Origin: Polytrichum commune
Lineage: Eukaryota; Streptophyta; Polytrichopsida; Polytrichales; Polytrichaceae
Length of the DNA stretch: 64,000 nucleotides
Assembly: GCA_950295325.1 (NCBI GenBank)
Contig: OX485809.1
Span: 34,596,001 to 34,660,000 of the forward strand
Direction of reading: 5' to 3'
Shown: piece after piece, positions 36,223 through 47,668 of the stretch
Numbering within the stretch: the stretch's first letter is position 1
Layout of the letters: each line of letters starts with the position of its first letter
Notes under the pieces: model-generated
What the model saw: the letters and a program-made list of their open reading frames with translations, nothing else
Database searches by the model: none
What the model was told of the DNA's origin: nothing
Position numbers and translations under genes: made by a program

Positions 36223-37571
36223 TACCCAAAGCATGGCGACAAAGTAAGAAAGCATGTCTCTTGGTTATAGAGTTTACAAGAGCTGCCACCAGGGCCATGG
36301 AGCAAGGACCGCTGCAAAGAACAAGACAAACCCGGACAACATGCTATGGATAATGAAAACATGGAAGAGGAGGCTAGCAATGGTGGGCGGTCAAAGGGCA
36401 AGGAGAAGTGAAAGAGGAAATTGGTAACACAACCATTGACTAGGCAAGAAACCGCCCCAGTTGTTCAAGAGTTGTCCACGGATAGTGATGTCAATTCCCC
36501 AACTCCAACAAAGAAACGGAGGACCTCCACTTTCAAGGAATCTGGACATGTCATTTATTCAAAGAAATCCACATGCAAATCCTCCACGCCCTAGTTACAC
36601 CCATGCAAGCACAATTCGCGTGGGGACCTGTAACCCCAATAAATAAAACAACCCGTTTTCTTTTTCACATTATAGTCAAAGACTGTCCTTATAAACGTAA
36701 TTGCATGCACCCAAATTGTCTTAGTGGATGTAATCACTAAGGAGGTAGAGGATATGGTTACCGTGAAGTGCGCTCAACCTACATATCCACCAGAGGTCCC
36801 TATTGAAGGCCTTGTTGAGCTCTTGCGATATATGTTGTCCCACTATGATTGGGAGTTGGACAATCTTGTCAGTTCAAAAGATGTTGGCAGAGTATAGGGA
36901 CTTGGCTCCTTTTGGAGGCAACTACAAACTATGGTTCAAGGAGAATATGATGGCTGGATATGGTGCATGGAGTTTGTATGTGGTGAGTTGTCCTTGCACT
37001 ATATAAACTGTGATGTACTTCTCCATTTCTATTTTTTTTTGTTTACATTGTCAATGGCGTTGTTGTTGTCATGTTGTGAATGGCTTTGAGAATAGTTGCG
37101 GAGTCCAATTTTTTTGTCTTCACATTGCAAGTGCTTGCCAACCTTCTTGCCCATGTTGTCATCTTATTCGCATTCCCATCCACAATGTTGTTGTCCTTAT
37201 TGGTACAATGCTGGAATATGTATTTGTAAGTTGGATTCCTTTTGCCCTCCTTGTTATGGATCTTTGCCTTCACATTCACAATCTCATGTTTGACATAATA
37301 TGTGCGGTCAAATGGTTACAGACTTTATGTACATACTCACCCTTCCTGTTCGTTTTGTGTTTCTAAATGTTTTATGTTAACTGTTTCTATAGGTGCAACA
37401 ACAAACCGTGTTACGGGAGAGCAAGAATTTGAGGACCTTGTTGCTTATGTCGACTACCATCAAAAATGTAAGGGAATGGAGGTGATGATCAAGTACATTA
37501 GTGAGCAATGCAAAAATTAAATAGAGGATATTGTGGTTGCTAAACTAGAAGAGTTTGAGGAGTCAGTTTAA
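36223..37571 (+). pseudogene. Decayed multi-exon protein-coding gene, family unknown
   Basis: Three blocks read as protein in a gene-like layout. Block 1 (36223-36594) holds 123 codons before its final stop, with two in-frame stops, and includes an acidic stretch and PTPTKKRR, which resembles a nuclear localisation signal. Block 2 starts after a plausible acceptor near 36674 and reads ITKEVEDMVTVKCAQPTYPP, then VELLRYMLSHYDWELDNLVS; a frameshift is then needed to continue with AEYRDLAPFGGNYKLWFKEN. It ends at a good donor, GTGAGT, near 36982. Block 3 follows an acceptor near 37392 with GEQEFEDLVAYVDYHQKCKG and a stop at 37518-37520, then stays readable to 37571. I do not recognise the family. 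It could be a dead host gene or a transposon's second protein. Inactive as it stands. Confidence 0.5.
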
Positions 37572-39206
37572 GCTCTTTTGGAGAGCATCACATGGGGATG
37601 GCATCCTCTTTTCCACATTTTTACAACATGCTTAGACTTAGAAGAGGTTTTTCCTCCCTACCCATGGAATGGGGCACATTAGAAATGATTGCACTGCCTT
37701 GGAAAGGGTACATTTTTGGGGGGGGGGGGGGAGCAACAATTTTTGTTTCTCCCCAATCCTAGCGACGAGTGGTGGCAAGAATATTCAACTTGGGTAGAGA
37801 TCACCTAGTTTAGGGCAATGCAATAGTGGTTTACTCATGACTCTATTAGTTTTGTGAAGTGACCAAAGTACTTGGGTCTTCGATGATCTCAACAACTAGC
37901 AAGGAATAGTCAAATGGTTTTTCTTCACAAATCACTTGGACATATGGTAGTTCATGCGTACCAAAGGTGAACAATTCCTTCTTGTCACCATTGTGACCTA
38001 GTTGCCATAATGGTCATTCGCCCTTTGTAGTGTACATAACCGTGACCTAATTGGCATGATGCAATTATCTACCAAGGTGCCCTAGTGGACAATGGGGAGG
38101 AGGATGTCCTTTAACAAGAGCTCGCAACCATGTTTGTCAACAACACGAGACAATATTGAGCCATCATAACCTGGTGTGGAGAAAAATAAAAGTAGATATT
38201 ATGACAATGCAAGACATGGGATCGGATTTGATTTGTCCCACCTTGACCAAAATGGAGGACATACAAGCATCTCCACTTTTGCCCCCCCCCCCTTTGCTAC
38301 TGTTGCCAGCAATGTAGCACCCACCCCCAATGTAGTGACCGAATCCATTGCAAGTTTGTTGCCGGCAGTGCTGGTAGCTATTTGCACAACACCTAAAGTT
38401 GTCTTGACGGTTTTCATAATGCCCAATGTAACCACACATGTGCCCGCCCTGCCCATATCAACGACATCATATATGCCCTCTGTAACCACTGCCACCAAGT
38501 GGAACACATGTCTCCAATAGGAGATGCTTGGATGGCTACGGCACAAGAATGTCGTTGATGAATGCATGGCCATTAGTCCCTCCCCTGTCACAATGTCAAG
38601 ACCCGTCAACCCAAAGGGACAAACGGGTAATAACCTCTTTTGTCCCAATGCATACATTTCCACTTTCCAAACGAAAAATTACATTAAATTCAAGCGGATA
38701 ACTCAAGGTGGTAGAAACTTGCTAGAGATCAAGAAAAGAAATTGAGAGGTTTCAAGTTTCAACTCCTGGGAGTTGTCCCAACCCAACTTTGCGGGTTACC
38801 AAGACAACAATCAACATGCTTCTCACAAACCGGAAGTAATACTAATCCTTCATGTAGTTACATCTTTCCTGAGACACTACAATACTTTATGTGTAATCAC
38901 AAACTAGGTGGAAAGTGGAAGAGATGGATCTACAAACTTCTCAACATGTGTTAGATAGGTGGAGGTGAAGAGGATGGTAACATGAGCTCGTAACGGAATG
39001 GGTTACCATGATATTATATTATAGACAATGCCAAATTTCCAGAGGGAAAGAAAACGTGAAAAGATGGCCAGTTTGGTAATGTGATGATTTGTGACTTGGG
39101 AGGGCTATGTTGATAAGCTAGGATGATTGTGCACTGTCGGCCTGAAACTTATAGGCCTGAAACTGGTGGTGGGCAGTAGTGAACGGGCGGACTATGTTCA
39201 CTGCCG
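37572..39206. other. Unassigned intergenic DNA
   Basis: Contains a G14 run (37718-37731) and a C11 run (38282-38292). Overlapping frames on both strands around 38176-38663 are open for 110-154 codons, but with no family motif and with mutually shadowing composition, so I do not call a gene. Confidence 0.4.
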
Positions 39207-39218
39207 CCAATATGTATG

Positions 39219-39650
39219 GGCGAGAACTAGGGAGAACCAGTTAGTTGCAGATGAACTGATTGAGTTCGAGACTTCAGGATAATTTTGTACCTTAAGTTTC
39301 AAAGATGAACCGGTGAGTTTGAGAAATAACCCGGTTGAAGTTCGAGACTTCAAGATAATTTTGTACCTTAAGTTACAAAGATGAACCGGTGAGTTTGAGA
39401 AATAACCCAATTAAAGTTTGAGACTTCAGGATAATTTTGTACCTTAAATTACAAAGATGAACCGGTGAGTTTGAGAAATAACCCAGTTGAACAAGACCTC
39501 ACAAAACTTATCAAGCGTTCTAGAGGAATGTAGAGAATATGCCTGAAATTAATAAAGAAAAAACCGAAAGTTCACGCAACATGTAACCAATCAGACTTGG
39601 AAAGAATAGAATTTTAACCCATCATGCCAAAGAAATCTCCGTGGACACCT
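39219..39650. mobile_element. Family D hAT-like MITE with internal tandem expansion
   Basis: Left part AGGGAGAACCAGTTAGTTGC and right part ending CCAAAGAAATCTCCGTGG correspond to family D ends. The central body has been duplicated in tandem (separate entry), making this copy about twice the 226-bp size of the copy at 43789-44014. Its extreme termini are too diverged to place exactly. Confidence 0.65.
39240..39490. repeat. 76-bp tandem repeat
   Basis: Just over three units. The landmark GATGAACCGGTGAGTTTGAG recurs at 39304, 39380 and 39456, giving an exact period of 76 bp. The unit is derived from the family D MITE body. Confidence 0.9.
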
Positions 39651-40653
39651 AGTTATCGAGCGATATGAATTCGTGGCCTCTCTGTAAACTCGTTCATTGC
39701 GAAGGTGAAAACGCAATGAACTATCTCACGCGAAATTATCTTGTAGTGCGGAATCATCTTAAGCGAAATTATTTGATAGTGCGAAATTATCTCGCACATT
39801 AGCGAACGAGCGAGTGGTAGGACCGATGCGCCAAGTCGCTGCCACTGCTGTAAAGTGAGTTTAAAGTTCGACCTTGCTAGTGGGAGTCGTTGACTGGCCT
39901 CACCATCAGCAGGGTGTGGGGAGGCTTTGGGCGAACCAACCCATACACTTGTTCCTCGTTGAATGCCTAAACCCTTGCCTCCCATAAACCAATGTACGGG
40001 TTGGTTCGCCCCAGCCGTGTGGGGAGGCTATTATATTACAAGAGAACGAATTCTTTCGCACCCTCTGCCAAGGTGAAACTTAAGTAAAAGGCTGGGAAAG
40101 GACAATGACCCAGTCAGTCAGTCAGTCAGACAACATTCTAATTTCCAAAGGGGAAGGAAAAGCAAGGGAACTTTTACTTGGAAGCAAGGAAGGAGGGAGG
40201 GAGGGAAAGGAAAGGAAGGGAAGGGAAAGGGAAAGGGAAAGGATCGAAGGGAGGGAACATCGTGGGGTTGGTTGGACATGGGAGCTGAGCGCTTGTGCAC
40301 CACCGAGGAAGACATCAAACGAAGTGCCACCATGTGTCCAGATAGGTTAGGCAACGGGAACTGGGGATGTGCAGCCCGGATTGAGCCACGACGGAGGAGC
40401 AGATGATGGGAGGCCTAGAATTCCACACGACAACGCCTGGCTCTCATCTCTCGCCTCTCCCCATCCCATCCAGCGGGGGCAACCCCTCTCCGACCTACTT
40501 ATTTGTGCTCGTCATTGGTGAACTCTCATCAGAAGCATTGAGCAGCATCAGAAGAAGAGAAGCCCACCAAGCGGAAGCCGCAGGAACGAACATAGGACAC
40601 ACATACCGCTGCTGACTTGTCTTGCGCCCTTGTACACTTGGCTACTTAGCACC
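39651..40653. promoter_or_regulatory. Upstream region of LHCSR
   Basis: Higher GC than its surroundings. Contains a (CAGT)n tract at 40111-40129 and a purine tract of GGAA/GGGA/GGAAAG units at about 40186-40258, roughly 400 bp upstream of the ATG. I see no clear TATA box; TACTTATTTG near 40495 is weak. The last ~100 bases before the ATG are AG/AC-rich, like a plant 5' UTR. Open frames here are compositional. Confidence 0.4.
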
Positions 40654-42248
40654 ATGGCTTTTGCCACTGCCCTTTCCTCCGTGAGCGCCATCTCCGGTGC
40701 CTCCTCGCTCTTCGCCTCCTCGGCTGCCTCCTCTGCTCAATCTTGCAGGAGGTCATCCGTGGTGCGTGTGAACGCTGTGGTGGAGAAGACCGACAAGGCC
40801 GCCCCTAACCCCGATGTCGTCCCTCCCAATGTGCTCGACTGTAAGTGTGACAGTTTCTCCTGTCTCCAAGTTCTAGAATACGTAAGGATTGCGCGGTTGT
40901 GATTGTAAAGGAGGTTAGTAGTAGTTGTTGAAGGTGGCCGCATTGCCATCCATCCTGATGCGGCTGCCAAAGCAACGTGGGTGCATGTGAAGGTGCCAAA
41001 GTGTTAACCGGGCCGCATTCGGAAGTGTTGTGTTTGCAAATTCGAGGATGCTGGAACGGAGTTTAGGAGTTCTGACATGCTTGTTGTATCCTTCTTGCCC
41101 TGCAGACGCCAGGTCCATGCCAGGAGTGACCCAGCCGTTCCCCAACATTTTTGACCCTGTCGATCTTTTGGCCCGTGCTGCATCCAGCCCACGCCCTATC
41201 AAGGAGCTGAAGAGGTGGAGGGAGTCGGAAATTACCCACGGTCGTGTTGCCATGCTTGCTTCCCTCGGGTTCATTGTCCAGGAGCAGCTCCAGGACTATT
41301 CTCTCTTTTACAACTTCGACGGCCAAATTAGCGGTAAGTTTAGTTTCGGTCGACCAGAAATAGAAGATAAGCCCCCTTAGTGACGCCAATCTCAGGAATG
41401 TCGAGGGCATGCAGTAATCGGCTCTGGAAACTCAGGTGGTTTCTATCAGTTGTGGTCAGATATTATTTGCGATGCACTTAGTAGCTTGTTTGTCGTCAAC
41501 ATGGCGGATTGAGCACGAGGGATATGTGAAGCTCATGTCATTAGGTACTATCTAAGAGTGCCAGCTTCGTGTTTGCGAAATGTCGGCTTGTACTCGAATT
41601 GTGGTCAACGTTTCACATGGCTTATCTGCCGTCACCATAGGTTTGAGTGTAATTCTTGAGTTGTCTGTTCCAGATAGTTGATAATGTTAATCTTTATGTT
41701 AACTTATGGTCGACATTTGACATGTCGCACATAGAAAGAAGCTGACCTCTGCCGTAGCGACAGCTATTTGAATCCGAGGCCGATCGATTTAGTTTCTGGT
41801 TCCAAAAACTTAGAATGGAAAACTTATCTCATTTATGCCGAATGGTAAGACACATATTCTCCTTTGTCGCTAACGAAAATGTCTGGTATTGTTGCTTCGC
41901 TCAGGTCCTGCTATCTACCATTTCCAGCAGGTTGAAGCCCGCGGTGCCGTGTTCTGGGAGCCACTTTTGTTCGCCATTGGTTTGTGCGAGGCATACAGAG
42001 TGGGTTTGGGATGGGCTACTCCCCGATCTGAGGATTTCAACACCCTGAGAGACGACTACGAGCCTGGTAACCTTGGATTCGACCCCTTGGGTCTGCTCCC
42101 CTCGGATCCTGAGGCCAGGAAGGAGATGCAAACCAAGGAGCTGAACAATGGCCGCCTGGCCATGATCGCCATTGCTGCCTTCGTTGCCCAGGAGTTGGTC
42201 TCCGGCGAGGAAATCTTTGTACATTTGTTCAAGAGGTTGGGTCTGTAA
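40654..42248 (+). CDS. LHCSR: Light-harvesting complex stress-related protein (LHCSR)
   Basis: Thylakoid chlorophyll/xanthophyll-binding protein that dissipates excess excitation energy in non-photochemical quenching (family knowledge). Exons 40654-40840, 41106-41333 and 41905-42248, all with good GT-AG junctions, give 252 aa. Residues 1 to about 40 are Ser/Ala-rich with arginines, typical of a chloroplast transit peptide. Helix motifs are [17 protein letters not shown] (102-118) and [20 protein letters not shown] (216-235), with the middle membrane segment at about 149-174. The stretch PGVTQPF, the [20 protein letters not shown] junction and [20 protein letters not shown] distinguish LHCSR from ordinary Lhca/Lhcb antennae. 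The protein ends 27 residues after GRLAM, without the long tail I associate with the algal proteins. The ATG at 40654 is the only one giving the transit peptide. Confidence 0.96.
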
Positions 42249-43530
42249 ATTGGGCTGAGTGTAAATACCAACCTGTCGACATTGCATCATCACCACCACC
42301 ACCAGCGAGAAGCCTGTAGGAGAATGTAAAGCAAGCAATTTTTAGTATGTCTTGTCTTCGGAGAGAATTTTAAGTGACACAATTTTGGAAGAAACGCTGT
42401 ATTTGTGTTTTATGAACCAACAATTTGACTCTGCACATTGATGTTATATCTTTATCTTCCAATGTGTTGCCTCTGTCTCCTGAAGATATGAAGGGATGTG
42501 GAATATTTTCTTTGAGTGTGTTACCTTAGTGCTCTCTCGGTAAATTTAAAATTACACTGTTTCGGAATGTATTTTGAGCGTCTGTTTGATAAACCACAAA
42601 GTTGGTTTTGCACATTATTGCCCACTTCAAATTTCAATGTGCTCTTGGCTTCTTGCAAATCACGTTATTTAATACGAAGTGCATTTTCGAAATCTATGAA
42701 ATTGTATGTAAGGAATTCTTGAACGTCTTGAAACTTTAGAGGGTTTGTAAAACAAAATTCTGGATCAAATTCTAAAATTATCGTGTTCATCAACTACCAA
42801 TTTGTTGCTGCAAATCGGTGTTTATTTTTATTTTCAGTGTTCTCTTGAGAAAAGTAAATAAACTCTTCGTCCTGTAGACAAATGGACTTACAGGCAGAAT
42901 TTTTTGAGCTTGTTCCAAATATGCTTTAGATAGTAAAATTTTCATGTTACATATCCTTGGACTGATGATATGATTGCACTTTCAAAACCTCAAATTCGAC
43001 ATAATTTCCAATGCATCCCTAGCCTCTCAATCAAGGTTTGATATGCATCCTATCTTCGAAGTGCATGCATTCACCCAATCGCCTTCTAGGAATCGATTGT
43101 GTGTCCAGGAATGTGCAGGTACAACTTGTTGGGTGTAAAGATCATCTGCGAAAAGCTGCACAAAGCACGACATAACTATAAGTCAGTCAAATATTCTCAG
43201 AATGTCCAGAAATAGTCTAGACTGTTCTAAAATTTGTCAAAGCTGATCTCAAAATACATGCACCGATAAAACACAGGGAAAAACACCATCAGTATGCATC
43301 AAGTGAATAAATCAGCTCAATGCTCATCAAGTCTGTTTCAAGATTATATTGCCTGTACGAAAAGGATACGATGTACAGGTTTCCTTCGGGACGTTTCTAT
43401 GTAAACCCATGTCCACTTTCAAGGCGTGGTAACTAATCCATCATGACATGTGGCGCATTTAAGGATAAAGAGTGCCCAGTTTGACCTGATGTGGGGTCCT
43501 TGCATAGTTAGGGGGTTGGGAATCTACTCA
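42249..43530. other. LHCSR 3' flank
   Basis: Probable 3' UTR, then AT-rich intergenic DNA. No gene or delimited repeat. Confidence 0.5.
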
Positions 43531-43532
43531 AA

Positions 43533-44152
43533 AGGTATGTAGGTGTTTTTTTTCTTCATGTTCTCCAACTTTTACTGATTAGATTTACATGAGAAAACTT
43601 GTGTTGCATTGACAAATCTATGAGGAAGCATCAATCAAAATTGAATTGATATTCAAACCTCCTTTGATTTAGTTGTGATTGATTATGAGAAGCCTATGTT
43701 TGTTGATCTCTTTACCGAATATATATAGGTCCTCTCAAGAAGTGATTGTGTTCATTATTGAGTGTGGAGCAGTTAATTAGATTTGAAGCAATGATCGGGG
43801 AGAACCGGCAGTTAGTTACAGATGAACCGGTGGAGTTTGAGAAATAACCAGTTGAAGTTCAAGATTGTAGGAAAATTACCGATCATTTTAGAGGAATTTG
43901 TAGAATATACCCCAATTCAATAAAAGAAAACCAAAAGATGTCAACATGTAACCGGTTGGACTTGCAAACACTAGGATCTCAACCAATTACGCCCAAAAAT
44001 CTCCCCGATCACTGATTTGAAAACGTTCATTTAATCTTTTCTAAACATGCGTCTTTATGGTGTTTGTTCTTTGATCCTCCCCAAACTACACACCAATCAA
44101 ATATAGGTGTTAGTTCGCTAAAAGTAACGTAAGAACACCAACATACCTACCT
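43533..44152 (+). mobile_element. Family B mariner-like MITE carrying a family D insertion
   Basis: TIRs AGGTATGTAGGTGTT and the complement of AGGTAGGTATGTTGGTGTT, followed on the right by TA (44153-44154). The left flank is AA instead of TA. Excluding the 226-bp insert at 43789-44014 and its 8-bp duplication, the body is about 386 bp and collinear with the copy at 44677-45047. Confidence 0.8.
43789..44014. mobile_element. hAT-like MITE, family D, intact copy
   Basis: 226-bp element with terminal repeats CAATGATCGGGGAGA (left) and CAGTGATCGGGGAGA (complement of right end). It is flanked by 8-bp direct repeats ATTTGAAG (43781-43788) and ATTTGAAA (44015-44022). An 8-bp duplication and CA-starting ends are hAT features. 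It is inserted inside a family B MITE and serves as the unsplit reference for the copy at 26363-27246. Confidence 0.8.
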
Positions 44153-44676
44153 TATGTACTCTTGCCACAACCATCTTCCTCGGAACCGGCTATTCATATC
44201 ATTCAAGTAGCCGACCCGTTCCCAACCAACTAGATATTTTGGTTTAGCATCCATGCAGATTAGGAGCAATCAGAGAACAAATTCCTCACATTAGTAAAAT
44301 AGAATTGAGCGTATTTTTTCCGAATTTTATTACTACTGATTGAAACATGCGATACTTATGTGTTTGATGACACATGGAGCTGCTCCATGGCAGCCGAACA
44401 CCTGGCACACGCCTGGCACCCCTCTTTAGAAAGGAGAATTTACTTTCCAAAAGGAACTGTGCTTTCGAATGCTAGAGAAGCGAATGAGAAGAGTTGTACG
44501 CCAGGTTCGTTCCAAAAGGGTGGGGTTAACTTAGTCAGCTGCTCATTTTCCTTCAAGGAAAGTTGTGACACCTGCCACAGGGGAGAATAAGAAAGCAGCG
44601 AAGCACCCAATAGCCTGGGGGTTCTAATTTTAGCCAATGTGGCACTCAAATCAACGTGACATACCTCGATTTAGTA

Positions 44677-45047
44677 AGGTATTTGGGTGTTGTTCAGTTA
44701 TTTTTTCCATGTTCTCTTGCTCCAAATGACCTCACACAACGAAACTTGTGTTGCATCAACAAATCTACGGTGAAACATCAGCCAAAATTGGATTGAAAAT
44801 CTAATTTTTTCCAATTTGGTTATGGCTATCATAAGTGCATGTTCATTGATTTCTTAGTTGAATACGTATGTCTTCCTAACTATGTTCATTATTGAATGTG
44901 GATTGCTTAATAAAGTTTAAAGATATAGTCCAAACTCTTTTAGACATGTGTCTTTATGGTGTTTGTTTTTTGATCCTCACGTAACTACACACCAATCAAT
45001 GTAGGGGTCCGATTAAGAAAAATAACCGAATAGCACCCCACCTACCT
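44677..45047 (+). mobile_element. Mariner/Stowaway-like MITE, family B
   Basis: 371-bp intact copy. TIRs AGGTATTTGGGTGTTGTTCA and the complement of AGGTAGGTGGGGTGCTATTC, with TA at 44675-44676 and 45048-45049. Inverted similarity extends about 33 bp. Confidence 0.85.
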
Positions 45048-45204
45048 TAGGAGAACCCCATTGGAAAGGGTTGACAACAACTTGGTAAGACCAAGTCTTT
45101 AACACATCTCCCATGGTAGGTGTTATGAACCGAAATCTAGGCATGAAGTTACCTTTTGGTTCATGAGCCTTCCAATTGACTATGATGAGATTTTATGGTG
45201 AAAA

Positions 45205-45632
45205 AATTGTACCTCACTACCCTAAATATTGTATTTAATGTCATATGGTATTTTACGTCATTGTGGTAAACTATTCTGATGACACTTCTTATGAATAAGT
45301 GTACAAATGTATAGATGATGTTCTTGTTAGCCCACTCTTGTGACATGGTACATGAAAACCATGCACTTATTGAAACAAATTTTGGTATATTATGCATCCT
45401 AACATAAACATTTATGTAATGAAATATTGTCATGGATTATTGAAATTTAGATAGAAAATCACTTAGTAAGTGATAATAATTGCAACATTGTAAATCTATA
45501 ATGCCCAAATGTTTTTACAAGGAAGGACCTATAATTGGGTTAACATTGAGTGTTGGTGTCAGTACACCAGGGTTTATGATTAGTATTGAACAAGACAATT
45601 AGGATTGGTAACACTATATACAACATTTAGTG
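45205..45632 (+). mobile_element. TIR MITE, family C
   Basis: About 428 bp. The left end CACTACCCTAAATATTGTAT is inverted at the right end as the complement of CTACTACACTAAATGTTGTA. A second, opposite-strand copy occupies about 62757-63170 and a truncated one 56475-56703. No duplication was confirmed, so the superfamily is open. Confidence 0.7.
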
Positions 45633-45849
45633 TAGTAGCAATTCCCCAACAATTTGGTTGGTTTCATTACAATTATAAACAATGAAATGACAATCTCAAT
45701 CATCAATCTTTTGTTGTTGATTCATCTCACAACATGCTTATACATAACCGTGCTAAGCCTCATTCTCCCTTACCTTAGGCAAGAAAATAATAAGGGCAAG
45801 GATAAAGTTATTGTTGTGATTCTCAAAAAAAATAAAAATAAAAATAACT

Positions 45850-46337
45850 TCATGGACCATGAAGTTTTCCAATGTCGGAGGACATTATTCCATGGTCACA
45901 CTTCCATGGTCCGATTTCTAAAAATACATTCAAAAAGCCTTTGGGCCCCTAACTAGGTGTAAACCAAACATGGACCAAGAGAAGTGACCATGCACCAAAA
46001 AGTGGATGTGCCGATTTTTTAATATATGTCTAAGAAAGGGAATTTTTGGAATTTTTTTCATGTTTGACCTTCTCCCCTTTGTCTTTCCTTCTTTCCTCAT
46101 AACTATGGAAATTTTACAAAAGAAAAAGAATAAAAGAAAAACGACTAAAAATTATCAAAACAACATTTCTCTACCATGGTCCCCTGACATTTGCAGCAAG
46201 AGATCCTCTTTCGCACCCACTGCAAAACATGTTGGACCATGACAGTAGATAATGTAGGCATGAAAATAGGCATTTTGGAGACCTCTAGTTCCATGGTCAC
46301 ACTTACATCTTTTCCATGATGTAAACCGAAGTGGTCC
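45850..46337. mobile_element. Non-autonomous relative of the 46-53 kb Harbinger element
   Basis: The first ~230 bp match, inverted, the right end of the transposase-bearing element at about 52970-53205 (shared GTGTAAACC, CCAAAAAGTGGATGTGC and TTTTTTTCATGTTTGACC-like segments). The right edge near TCCATGATGTAAACC resembles the terminal motif of the same family. Edges are approximate. A 34-bp inverted repeat around AGTTCAACAACCAATCA (46328-46361 and 46470-46503) overlaps its right side. Confidence 0.5.
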
Positions 46338-47601
46338 CGGAATGAGTTCAACAACCAATCACATATTTTAGAGGAGCAAGGGACGATTCATGATCCACAA
46401 TGTCAACAACCCCTACGGGCCGATTTACACCATGGACCATGAACTAGTCCCAAGGCTTTATAAGAGCGTTGATTGGTTGTTGAACTTGTCCCAAGACCAC
46501 TTCAAATTACACTAAGCAAAAAATGGCAAAAATGGCAAAAAAAAGTAATCATGGAGGTCGAGGTCCCCAAAAGACATATTTTAAGGCCCAAATAATCCAC
46601 TGACATGGTCTAATGAGTTTTGCGGTGAGAGAGGCAAGAGAAGTGGTATGATAGGAAAAGGCAGGGGCCCATAGCAGAGAAATGTTGTTCTAATTTTTTT
46701 TATGAATTTTGTTTTGGGGGCTATAGATGAAATGGTGGCTCCCTTTCATTATAGAATAAAATTGTAATTTTAAAAACTAGTATAATGCCTAAACCCAATA
46801 AATCAATAAAACGTTAAATTACCTAAAACCAATATATAAGCGTGTTGTTTTTAGCAAACTTTCAATTTTTTTTCTGAACATGTTATGACATAATTTGTAT
46901 AGTAGTGTACGAATAATTTTTTGCAATCATAGAGAAATATACTACTGATGATGAGTTACATAAAGAATCACAATGAGGACAATTAGAAAAACCTCCTGAG
47001 TTGGCATCTTCCAAGGATTCAAAGAAGTGGCAGCAACGACAACAACAACAACATGAAAAGAAGAGAATGCAAACAACAAAAGAGAAAACAAAGAAGACAA
47101 AAAACCAAGAAGAATGTTATAGAGATTGATGAATCTGAAAGAAAAAACGGCAATAATGAAGTAAAGAGATTTTCACGTTGATCACGTAATTACTATTCTA
47201 GGCGAGATGGATGAGGAATTTACAAAAACAACAAACAAATGATATAATTTCTCTAACATATATAGAATCTAAAAAATATAAGTAATTTTTTATAAGTCAA
47301 TATTATTTTTTCATAAAAATAAAGGTTCCATGAGGTTGAATATAGATATACAGGGTAGTGTATGGGCATATGTGGTTTGTATGACGAGGCCATAAAAGGC
47401 CTTGGTCTTAGTTCCAATTGCCCTCTCCTCTCAAAATGTCATCGCCCGCTTTTGCGGAAGCTTTTGGATTTGTTTATCATTTATATTATCTATCACGCGC
47501 ATGAGGTTTCGAACCCGCATCAGCTCGGAAATTTTCTTTTGTCCTCTTTGTCTATCCACTAATTTATTTTTATTTATTTTTTCATCACCTATTACTTTGT
47601 A

Positions 47602-47668
47602 CTTACATTTCAACTTTATTGTACATTTCAACTTTATTGTACATTTCAACTTTATTGTACATTTCAAA
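47602..47668. repeat. 18-bp tandem repeat
   Basis: Nearly four units of TTTCAACTTTATTGTACA, the last diverging to TTTCAAATTTG. Confidence 0.9.

Noticed and set aside
38176-38663. Overlapping long frames on both strands (114 and 154 codons)
   Set aside because: Mutual shadows without motif, and one contains a poly-C run; not separable from chance.
47480-47520. TTTCGAACCCGC, a tRNA/SINE B-box-like motif (minus strand GCGGGTTCGAAAC)
   Set aside because: No A-box at the right distance and no cloverleaf; a single motif is not enough to call a tRNA or SINE.
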